From Actinocorallia populi (lineage in GTDB: Bacteria; Actinomycetota; Actinomycetes; Streptosporangiales; Streptosporangiaceae), in contig NZ_PVZV01000008.1 of NCBI RefSeq assembly GCF_002995495.1, positions 310,001 to 374,000 of the forward strand: DNA of 64,000 nt, written 5' to 3'. This document shows, piece after piece, positions 57,312 to 64,000 of this stretch. The notes beneath the pieces are model-generated. The model was not told the DNA's origin. It saw only the letters and a program-made list of their open reading frames with translations, and ran no database searches. The translations under genes were made by a program, and so were the position numbers. How positions within the stretch are numbered: the stretch's first letter is position 1; each line of letters begins with the position of its first letter.

Positions 57312-58733
57312 ATGCACCGTTTCGTCGGAAGGCAACGAGAGCTGGAGGTCCTCGCCACCGCTCTCGAACGGATCCGTGCGGGGATCGGCTCGGAGCGATC
57401 CGGGCAGTGCGTTCTCCTGCGCGGGAGACGCCGGGTGGGCAAGTCCAGTCTCGTCGAGGAGTTCCTCCGGCGTGCCGAGGTGCCGTCCCTTTTCTTCACG
57501 GCCGCGGGCGGACCCGCTGAGGACGAGCTGGTGGAACTGGCCGAGACCGTCGCGACCTCGACTCTCCCTGATCGGGCACTGTTCGCGGAGGAGGCTCCGA
57601 ACCACTGGAACGCCGCCTTCAGGCTCCTTGCGGAACTCCTCCCCGATGATGCTCCGAGCGTGGTCGTCTTTGACGAGGTCCCCTATCTCATGGACCGCGT
57701 CGACGCTTTCGAGGGCATGCTGCAGCGGGCTTGGGACCGGTTCCTCAGCCGCAAACCGGTGCTGTTGCTGCTGGTCGGCTCGGACCTTTCCATGATGGAG
57801 GCGTTGAACGACTACGACCGTCCCTTCCACCAACGCGGACGTGAAATGGTCCTGGGACCGCTGAATCCCGCAGATCTCGCCGAGCTGCTCGACCTGGAGC
57901 CCGCCGCCGCCTTCGACGCCGCTCTGGTCACCGGTGGGCTGCCTCTGATCTGCGCGGAATGGAGTCCCGGGCAGACGATGTGGGACTTCCTCCGTGACTC
58001 GCTGGACAACCCGATCTCCGCGCTGCTGGTCTCGGCCGAGCGCTCCCTGGCCGCGGAATTCCCGCCCCAAGCGATGAGCGGTGCCGTGCTTCGTGCGATC
58101 GGATCCGGGGAGAGGACGTTCACCAGCATCGCGCGGGCCGCGGGAGGAATCTCGAACGCCACCCTCACCCGGGCCACAGATGTCCTCATCCGGAAAGGGA
58201 TGGTGGCGGCAGAGCTGCCCGTCTCGCTCCGGCCCTCGAAAGAACGCCGCTACCGGGTGGCGGACCCTTACCTGCGCTTCTGGCTGACGTTCCTGGATCC
58301 GCACATGGCGGAGATCGAACGGCTGCGCGGGGACCTGACCCTCGCCCGGATCCGGCGGCAATGGACGAGTTGGCGCGGTCGTGCGGTCGAGCCTTCGATC
58401 CGTGACTCTCTGGCCCGTCTTCTTCCTGACGGCGAGATCCCGGCGGCTCCGGTGATCGGCGGATACTGGACGCGCAGCAACGACGTCGAAATCGACCTGG
58501 TGGGTGCGGACCGGCAGCCGGTGGCCGGTCGGCTCCTCTTCCTGGGCTCCATCAAGTGGCTGGAGAACTCTCCTTTCGACGACCGCGATCTCACCGCCCT
58601 GCAGAACCATCGATCCGCCGTCACCGATGACCCTCTTCCTCTGGTGGCGGTCTCCCGCAGCGGCACCGACTGCTTCGGCCTCCATGCGGCCTACGGCCCC
58701 GAAGACCTGATCCGCGCCTGGCGCAACCGCTGA
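57312..58733 (+). CDS. Archaeal-type ATPase with DUF234 domain
   Basis: A 473-residue STAND/AAA-like ATPase. FVGRQRELEVL, P-loop LLRGRRRVGKSSLVEEFL (about 43), Walker B VVVFDEVPYLM and sensor LLLLVGSDLSMM identify an ATPase_2 domain. A winged helix (SIARAAGGISNATLTRATDV) and a C-terminal DUF234 nuclease-like region (FWLTFLDPHMAEIERLRGDL, NDVEIDLVGAD, the D-x-V pattern) follow. Function is unknown in bacteria. ATG 57312 is chosen so that the upstream palindrome stays non-coding. Codon use is slightly less GC-rich than neighbours, hinting at transfer. Confidence 0.85.
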   Translation: MHRFVGRQRELEVLATALERIRAGIGSERSGQCVLLRGRRRVGKSSLVEEFLRRAEVPSLFFTAAGGPAEDELVELAETVATSTLPDRALFAEEAPNHWNAAFRLLAELLPDDAPSVVVFDEVPYLMDRVDAFEGMLQRAWDRFLSRKPVLLLLVGSDLSMMEALNDYDRPFHQRGREMVLGPLNPADLAELLDLEPAAAFDAALVTGGLPLICAEWSPGQTMWDFLRDSLDNPISALLVSAERSLAAEFPPQAMSGAVLRAIGSGERTFTSIARAAGGISNATLTRATDVLIRKGMVAAELPVSLRPSKERRYRVADPYLRFWLTFLDPHMAEIERLRGDLTLARIRRQWTSWRGRAVEPSIRDSLARLLPDGEIPAAPVIGGYWTRSNDVEIDLVGADRQPVAGRLLFLGSIKWLENSPFDDRDLTALQNHRSAVTDDPLPLVAVSRSGTDCFGLHAAYGPEDLIRAWRNR

Positions 58734-58826
58734 CGTGACCGGGCGGTGTTCTCGCCGGTGGGACCCGCGTCCCGTGCACCGGATGCGCCGGTGCGCGGGA
58801 CGCGGGTCCTGGAACGGGGGATCGGG

Positions 58827-61133
58827 TCAGGAGCCTGCGCCGACGTACTCGCGGAGGTGGCGGGCGGTCAGGGTGTCGGCGTCGGCGACCAGGTCGGCGG
58901 GGGTGCCCTCGAAGACGATCCGGCCGCCGTCGTGGCCGGCGCCGGGACCGAGGTCGATGATCCAGTCGGCGTGGGCCATGACGGCCTGGTGGTGCTCGAT
59001 GACGATGACGGTGTTGCCGGCGTCGACGAGGCGGTCCAGGAGGGCCAGGAGCTTGTCGACGTCGGCGAGGTGCAGGCCGGTGGTCGGCTCGTCCAGCACG
59101 TAGGTGCGGCCCTTCTCGGCCATGCGGATGGCGAGCTTGAGGCGCTGGCGCTCGCCGCCCGACAGGGTGGTGAGGGGCTGGCCGAGGCTCAGGTAGTCCA
59201 GGCCGACGTCGGACAGGCGGTCGAGGACGGCGCGGCTCTGGCCCGAGGGGAAGAAGTCGCGGGCCTCGGCGACCTGCATGGCCAGGACCTCGCTGATGTC
59301 CTTGCCGCGCAGCTTGTACGTCAGCACCTCGGGGGTGAAGCGGCGGCCCTCGCACTGCTCGCACACCGAGGCGACGCCCGCCATCATCGCCAGGTCGGTG
59401 TAGACCAGGCCGATGCCCTTGCAGTTCGGGCAGGCGCCCTCGGAGTTGGCGCTGAACAGCGCGGCCTTGACCTTGTTGGCCTTGGCGAACGCGGTGCGGA
59501 CCGAGTCGAGCAGACCGGTGTAGGTGGCGGGGTTGCTGCGCCGCGACCCCCGGATGGGCGACTGGTCGACGGTGACGACGTCGTCGCGGCCGCGCAGCGA
59601 ACCGTGGATCAGGGAGCTCTTGCCCGAGCCCGCCACGCCGGTGACGACGGTCAGCACGCCCAGCGGGAGGTCGACGCTGACGTTCTTGAGGTTGTGCGTG
59701 GCCGCGTCGGTGATCGGCAGGACGCCCCGGTGCGGGCGCACCTGCGCGCGCAGCCGGGCGCGGTGGTCCAGGTGCCGCCCGGTGAGCGTCCCGGACGCGC
59801 GGAGCCCGGCGACGTCGCCGGTGTAGCAGATCCGGCCGCCCGCCGCGCCCGCGCCGGGGCCGAGGTCCACCACGTGGTCGGCGATCTCGATGACCTCCGG
59901 TTTGTGCTCGACGACCAGGACGGTGTTGCCCTTGTCGCGCAGGCGCACCAGCAGGTCGTTCATCCGCCGGATGTCGTGCGGGTGCAGGCCGACGGTCGGC
60001 TCGTCGAAGACGTAGGTGACGTCGGTGAGGCTGGAGCCCAGGTGGCGGACCATCTTGACCCGCTGGGACTCCCCGCCGGACAGGGTGCCGGACTCGCGGT
60101 CCAGGCTGAGGTAGCCCAGGCCGATCTCGGTCATGGAGTCGAGGACGTCGCGCAGGGAGGCGAGCACCGGCCCCACCGACGGGTCGTCGATCTTGCGGAT
60201 GAGCTCGGCGAGGTCGCTGATCTGCATGGCCGAGCACTCGGCGATGTTGCGGCCGTCGATCCGGCAGGACAGCGCCGCCTCGTTGAGCCGCGCCCCATCG
60301 CAGGCCGGACAGCGCTCGAACTTCACCGCCCGGTCGACGAACGCCTTGATCTGCGGCTGCATCGACTCGCGTTCCTTGGCCAGGAACAGGCGCTGCACCT
60401 TCACCACGAGGCCCTCGTAGGTGACGTTCATGCCGTTCTGCTTGATCTTCGTTGCGGGCTTGTGGAGGAAGTCCGCCCACTGCTCGGGCGTGTAGTCGCG
60501 GAGCTTGACGTCCGGGTCGACCAGGCCGGACTCGGCGATGGTCTTCCAGTACCAGGTGTCGACACCGAAGTTCGGGACGGTGATGGCGCCCTCGTTGAGC
60601 GACCTGTCCCGGTCGACCAGCTCGTCGACGTCGATCTGGGAGACCCGCCCGAGCCCCTCGCACTCGGGGCACATGCCCTCGGCGTTGTTGAAGCTGAACG
60701 CGCTGGACGTGCCGACGTACGGCTCGCCGATCCGGCTGAAGACGATGCGCAGCATGGCGTACGCGTCGGTGGCGGTGCCCACGGTGGAGCGGGAGTTGGC
60801 GCCCATGCGCTCCTGGTCGACGATGATCGACGCGCTGAGGTTGCGCAGCGCGTCGACGTCGGGCCGGCCGAGGCTGGGCATGAACGACTGGATGAACGCG
60901 GTGTACGTCTCGTCGATCAGCCGGCGCGACTCGGCGGCGATGGTGCCGAACACCAGTGACGACTTGCCCGAACCGGACACCCCGGTGAAGACGGTGAGCC
61001 GCCGCTTGGGCAGGTCGAGCGAGATGTCGTCGAGGTTGTTCTCCCGGGCGCCGCGGATCTCGATGACGTCATGGCTGTCGGCGGGCAGGCGCGACCCGGA
61101 GGGAGAGGCGGACGTGCTGCTGGACGGGGTCAT
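58827..61133 (-). CDS. UvrA2/DrrC-like ABC ATPase
   Basis: A 768-residue UvrA-family protein with two ABC modules: Walker [14 protein letters not shown] and [13 protein letters not shown], and two signatures [14 protein letters not shown] and [14 protein letters not shown]. Zinc motifs CPECEG, CPACDG and CPNCKG...CEQCEG are present. Length and lack of the ~150-residue UvrB-binding insert mark it as class II (UvrA2), which confers resistance to DNA-intercalating drugs in producers. It is divergent from a TetR gene. It has no transmembrane part. Confidence 0.9.
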   Translation of the reverse strand: MTPSSSTSASPSGSRLPADSHDVIEIRGARENNLDDISLDLPKRRLTVFTGVSGSGKSSLVFGTIAAESRRLIDETYTAFIQSFMPSLGRPDVDALRNLSASIIVDQERMGANSRSTVGTATDAYAMLRIVFSRIGEPYVGTSSAFSFNNAEGMCPECEGLGRVSQIDVDELVDRDRSLNEGAITVPNFGVDTWYWKTIAESGLVDPDVKLRDYTPEQWADFLHKPATKIKQNGMNVTYEGLVVKVQRLFLAKERESMQPQIKAFVDRAVKFERCPACDGARLNEAALSCRIDGRNIAECSAMQISDLAELIRKIDDPSVGPVLASLRDVLDSMTEIGLGYLSLDRESGTLSGGESQRVKMVRHLGSSLTDVTYVFDEPTVGLHPHDIRRMNDLLVRLRDKGNTVLVVEHKPEVIEIADHVVDLGPGAGAAGGRICYTGDVAGLRASGTLTGRHLDHRARLRAQVRPHRGVLPITDAATHNLKNVSVDLPLGVLTVVTGVAGSGKSSLIHGSLRGRDDVVTVDQSPIRGSRRSNPATYTGLLDSVRTAFAKANKVKAALFSANSEGACPNCKGIGLVYTDLAMMAGVASVCEQCEGRRFTPEVLTYKLRGKDISEVLAMQVAEARDFFPSGQSRAVLDRLSDVGLDYLSLGQPLTTLSGGERQRLKLAIRMAEKGRTYVLDEPTTGLHLADVDKLLALLDRLVDAGNTVIVIEHHQAVMAHADWIIDLGPGAGHDGGRIVFEGTPADLVADADTLTARHLREYVGAGS

Positions 61134-61237
61134 GCCGGGGTTCCTCCGAACACTTTAGGGTGTATAGAGTCAAGGTTGGCATACTAGAGGAGCGGTAGGA
61201 CGTTTTCTTCCGTGCTCGACGGGCTGAGGAGTTCGCG

Positions 61238-62071
61238 TTGACGGTCTACGCCGCGCAGGGCGATCCGCGCCGGACGATGGCCCTGCTGTGGGGCGTCCGC
61301 GACACCGGGCGGCGCCCCGGGCCCAAGCAGGGCCTGAGCGTCGAGCTGATCGTGGCGACGGGCGTCGCCGTCGCCGACGAGCGGGGCATGGCGGAGCTGT
61401 CCATGCGCGCCGTCGCCGAGCGGCTCGGCCGCACGGCCATGGCCCTGTACACCTACGTCCCCGGCAAGAACGAGCTGGTCGACCTCATGTACGACAGCGT
61501 CCACGCCGAACTGCCCGTCGAGTACGACCTCCGGGACGGCTGGCGCGCCGCCATGGCGGCCAGGGCGGAGGACCTGTGGGACTTCCACCTCCGCCACCCC
61601 TGGACGCTCCAGGTGTCGCAGGCCCGCCCCGTCCTGGGCCCGTGCGAGTACCGGATGCTCGAGACGTCCGTGCGCATCCTGCGGGAGAGCGGCCTTTCGG
61701 CACCCGCCCTGCGGCGCGGCATCTGGGCCCTGCACCACTTCATCCGGGGGTCCGCCCAGGCCGTCGCGGAGGCCCGCCAGGCCGCCGCGGCCACCGGCCT
61801 CTCCGACGACGACTGGTGGTACGCCCGCTCCGAGGCGCTCGAGGAGATCGCCCCCGACTTCGCCGCGCGCTTCCCCGTCATCACCTGGATGGAGAACGAG
61901 GGCGCCTTCCAGATGGAGGACGAGACCGTCCCCTACCTGGAGCAGGAGGCCCGCGAGACCTTCGCCGCCGGGCTCGTCGCCCTCCTCGACGGCATCGAGA
62001 CCACCCTGGCCGGGTCCCGCGGGGACTCCCTTGACCCCGGGGCTACACTGGTGGGCAGCGAAGGGGAGTAG
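61238..62071 (+). CDS. TetR-family regulator (TetR_C_1 type), divergent from the UvrA2 gene
   Basis: A 277-residue regulator of the tetracycline-repressor class. GRRPGPKQGLSVELIVATGV, the HTH MRAVAERLGRTAMALYTYVP, GKNELVDLMYD and a C-terminal drug-binding domain. TTG 61238 has GAGGAG upstream. The 104-base region to the UvrA2 start holds both promoters and surely its operator, though I see no perfect palindrome. The TAG stop is part of the manganese riboswitch core. Confidence 0.88.
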   Translation: MTVYAAQGDPRRTMALLWGVRDTGRRPGPKQGLSVELIVATGVAVADERGMAELSMRAVAERLGRTAMALYTYVPGKNELVDLMYDSVHAELPVEYDLRDGWRAAMAARAEDLWDFHLRHPWTLQVSQARPVLGPCEYRMLETSVRILRESGLSAPALRRGIWALHHFIRGSAQAVAEARQAAAATGLSDDDWWYARSEALEEIAPDFAARFPVITWMENEGAFQMEDETVPYLEQEARETFAAGLVALLDGIETTLAGSRGDSLDPGATLVGSEGE

Positions 62072-62163
62072 TCCCGAAATACCGGCTGGTCGACATACTG
62101 GGCGTCTGCGGAGGCCCCGGCCACCGGGCCCCGTACGGGGTGGACGAGACCTTCGGCCGTGGC
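62044..62163 (+). ncRNA. yybP-ykoY manganese riboswitch
   Basis: The two conserved loops are present: GGGGAGTAG at 62063-62071 and CGAGACC at 62145-62151. P1 pairs CGAAGG (62059-62064) with CCTTCG (62150-62155). Between them GTCCCGAAATACC and CTGGTCGACATACTGGGC match actinobacterial members. A -10-like TACACT at 62044 would start transcription just before P1. The downstream gene is a GDT1-type exporter, the classical Mn2+-switch target. The tetR stop codon TAG is the last three bases of GGGGAGTAG. Confidence 0.9.
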
Positions 62164-62283
62164 ATGACCGTGCCCGTGCGACCGCGCGGGCCGCTCCATC
62201 ATGCCGGGCCGAACGGTTCTCCCGTCGCCCCTCCGGGCGCCGCCCGAGCCTGCAGGCCCGGCCCCCGCAGAAAGCGCTCCAGC

Positions 62284-62868
62284 ATGTCTCTCGACCCCCT
62301 GGCGATCCTGGCGGCCTTCGGGCTGATCTTCCTGGCCGAACTCCCCGACAAGACGATGTTCGCGTCCCTGGCCATGGGCACCCGCATGCGCCCCCTGTAC
62401 GTGTGGTTCGGCACCTCCACCGCGTTCGTCGCGCACGTCGCCCTGGCGGTCGGCGCGGGAGGCCTCCTCGGGCTCCTGCCGGACACGGCGGTCAAGCTGG
62501 TCTCCGCCGCCCTGTTCGCCTTCGGCGCCTTCGTCCTGCTGCGCTCCGGGGGCGACGACGACGAGGCCGACGGCGGCGGCAGGACGATCACCGGCTTCTG
62601 GCCCGTCTACACCGCGGCGTTCATGACCGTGTTCATCAGCGAGTGGGGCGACCTCACCCAGATCACCACCGCCAACCTCGCGGCCTCCAACGGCCTCCTG
62701 CCCACCGCCATCGGTTCGGCCGCGGCCCTCATGACCGTCTCCGCCCTCGCCCTCCTCGCCGGGCGCTTCATCGCCACCCGGGTCCCCCTCAGGACCGTGC
62801 AGCGCTTCGGCGGCCTCTGCATGGCCGCCCTGGCGACCTGGACCCTCGTCCAGGCCTTCACGGGCTGA
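62284..62868 (+). CDS. GDT1/TMEM165-family (UPF0016) manganese exporter
   Basis: A 194-residue protein with six membrane segments. The twin cation motifs are ELPDKT (helix 1) and EWGDLT (helix 4), variants of the E-x-G-D-(K/R)-(T/S) signature. A short polar acidic loop (GGDDDEADGGG) separates the halves. It should export Mn2+ (or Ca2+) to prevent overload. The ATG at 62284 follows the riboswitch expression platform, 120 bases long and GC-rich. Confidence 0.92.
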   Translation: MSLDPLAILAAFGLIFLAELPDKTMFASLAMGTRMRPLYVWFGTSTAFVAHVALAVGAGGLLGLLPDTAVKLVSAALFAFGAFVLLRSGGDDDEADGGGRTITGFWPVYTAAFMTVFISEWGDLTQITTANLAASNGLLPTAIGSAAALMTVSALALLAGRFIATRVPLRTVQRFGGLCMAALATWTLVQAFTG

Positions 62869-62912
62869 TCCCCGGAAGGCCGCGGGGAGGGCCACCCTCC
62901 CCGCGGGGGACT

Positions 62913-63416
62913 TCACGCGGGACGGTGCCGGACGGCCTCGGGGAAGTGGGAGGCCAGCAGGTCGGGGGACTCCTGCCTGCCGTCGAGGACGCGGTTGGTG
63001 CGGTTGACGGCCTTCCAGCCGGCGGGGCCGCGGCGGAGGCGCCAGTGGTTGGCGGTGGCGCGGCGGACGGTGAAGCCGTCGGGGGTGTTGACGATCATCA
63101 GCGTGTAGCAGACGGCGGTGGCCTCGTCGCCGTCCAGGGTGATGTGCGGGGGCCCGGCGAAGTGGGCGCAGCCGCCGCTGATCCAGTTCTGGTGGTTGCG
63201 GGAGCGCACCATGCCCGAGAGCTGGTCGTGGCCCTGCATGTAGATCTCGTCCACGTCGTAGACGCCGTCCTCCTCCCACAGCTCGGCGACCTGGCGGTCG
63301 CAGCCGCTGTCGACGAGGGGCGCGTAGGAGAGGATCAGCCTGGTGATGGCCTGCTCGTCCTCCAGCCGCCGGAGGCGGGCCTCCATGGCGGCGAGGCGCT
63401 GCTCGACGTCGCTCAC
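62913..63416 (-). CDS. NTF2/SnoaL-like protein (second copy of the pair)
   Basis: A 167-residue protein. An N-terminal coiled coil (RLAAMEARLRRLEDEQAITR) leads into the SnoaL_4 fold (LILSYAPLVDSGCDRQVAEL, GVYDVDEIYMQG, PPHITLDGDEATAVCY, ATANHWRLRRGPAGWK). The GTG start overlaps the stop of the upstream LLM oxidoreductase by GTGA. It is the counterpart of the gene at 30394, with the gene order reversed. Confidence 0.87.
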   Translation of the reverse strand: MSDVEQRLAAMEARLRRLEDEQAITRLILSYAPLVDSGCDRQVAELWEEDGVYDVDEIYMQGHDQLSGMVRSRNHQNWISGGCAHFAGPPHITLDGDEATAVCYTLMIVNTPDGFTVRRATANHWRLRRGPAGWKAVNRTNRVLDGRQESPDLLASHFPEAVRHRPA

Positions 63417-64000
63417 AGCTCCTCCCCGAAGGCCAGGTCCCACTTGCCGGCGAGGCCGCGCAGGGCGGCGAGCTGCTCGCAGTAGTGCTCGGCCGAGGCG
63501 GCCTTGATCCGGACGCCGGCGATGGTGGCGCCCGCGTCGCCCAACGCGCGCAGGGCGGAACCGGCGGCCTCGGGGGAGCCCAGGGGGTCCAGCGCCCGGT
63601 CGGGGGAGAGCACCACGTCGAAGCCGTCCGGCAGCTCGACCTTGCCGAGCATCGCCGAGAGGGCGTCCAGCGGCAGCCCGAACGGCACCCAGCCGTCGGC
63701 GTTCGCGGCGCGGCGCAGGGAGCGCAGCGTCCGCCCGCCGATCCACAGGGGCACCTGCTCCTGGACGGCGTGCGGCTCGACCACCATGCCGGAGAAGGAG
63801 TAGTGCTCGCCCTGGTAGGACGGCTCCCGCCGGGAGAGGGAGGCCCGCAGCGCGGCGAGGGCGTCGTCGGCGCGGGCGCCGCGGCCGGCGAAGGGCGCGC
63901 CGAGCAGCTCGAACTCCTCCTCCAGGCTGCCCACGCCCAGGCCGAGGACCACCCGGCCGCCGCTGACGGCGTCCAGGGTGCCGTAGCGCTTGGCGATCTC
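63413..64000 (-). CDS. LLM-class (F420-type) oxidoreductase (partial, N-terminus outside window)
   Basis: The C-terminal 195 residues of a luciferase-like enzyme. It shows EIAKRYGTLDAVSGGRVVLG, LGVGSLEEEFELLGAPFAGR, VPLWIGGRTLRSLRRAANAD and the end KWDLAFGEEL. It is clearly paralogous to the gene at 29537. The frame is open to base 64000, so the 5' third lies beyond the window. Confidence 0.88.
   Translation of the reverse strand, partial: EIAKRYGTLDAVSGGRVVLGLGVGSLEEEFELLGAPFAGRGARADDALAALRASLSRREPSYQGEHYSFSGMVVEPHAVQEQVPLWIGGRTLRSLRRAANADGWVPFGLPLDALSAMLGKVELPDGFDVVLSPDRALDPLGSPEAAGSALRALGDAGATIAGVRIKAASAEHYCEQLAALRGLAGKWDLAFGEEL

Noticed and set aside
1-64000. CRISPR array, tRNA, insertion sequence or prophage
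   Set aside because: No regularly spaced repeats, cloverleaf-like segments, transposase/integrase motifs or phage structural genes were seen; long repeats are limited to local palindromes.

Overview
This is a very GC-rich stretch from a filamentous-type actinomycete. The evidence is the strong G/C bias at third codon positions, GTG and TTG starts, SigE-family and SigJ-type sigma factors, F420-type luciferase-like oxidoreductases, an S-adenosyl methyltransferase of the PF04672 type, a HAIR heat-shock operator and the actinobacterial steroid pathway. Streptosporangiales (Actinomadura-like) is my best guess, but the sequence alone does not prove the genus. Genes are tightly packed, with many ATGA/GTGA overlaps, and are mostly chromosomal housekeeping and catabolism. 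I found no tRNA, rRNA, CRISPR array, insertion sequence or prophage.

Left part (1-7.7 kb): the end of an ABC exporter (permease cut by the window, plus ATPase), a secreted peptidoglycan-binding-like protein, an ECF sigma factor with its probable membrane partner, a TauD-type dioxygenase, a TetR regulator and purB.

Steroid C/D-ring block I (7.8-13.5 kb): ipdE2 and fadD3 on the minus strand diverge from ipdE1, kstR2 and fadA6 on the plus strand around a TetR-type palindrome. FadD3 activates HIP, IpdE1-IpdE2 dehydrogenates it, FadA6 is the thiolase and KstR2 the repressor.

Accessory stretch (13.5-32.3 kb): regulator/effector pairs (TetR with YdcZ-type transporter, two-component system with ABC exporter, LuxR-NB-ARC regulator, HxlR with imine-reductase-like enzyme, TetR with APH(6)-like kinase), lspA, an alpha/beta hydrolase, a polysaccharide deacetylase, a P450 with its ferredoxin, a luciferase-like oxidoreductase with an NTF2-like partner, and a decayed oxidoreductase/SigJ locus.

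Steroid block II (32.3-39.4 kb): echA20-ipdA-ipdB-ipdC, a four-gene operon with 4-base overlaps, diverges from an SDR gene across a second copy of the same palindrome. It is followed by hsaE-hsaG-hsaF, which turns the dienoate from rings A/B into pyruvate and propionyl-CoA. Together the two blocks cover much of terminal steroid catabolism.

Right part (39.4-64 kb): a VapBC pair and a patch of decayed small genes; an ArsR/SDR pair; two AI-2E-type permease paralogs flanking a PASTA kinase and an ABC exporter that diverges from its two-component system; an Hsp20 gene behind a HAIR element; a methyltransferase, a MerR regulator and a membrane protein; a DUF234-type ATPase behind a 40-base palindrome; a UvrA2/DrrC-like protein with a divergent TetR; a GDT1-type manganese exporter behind a yybP-ykoY riboswitch; and a second NTF2-like/luciferase-like pair cut by the window end.
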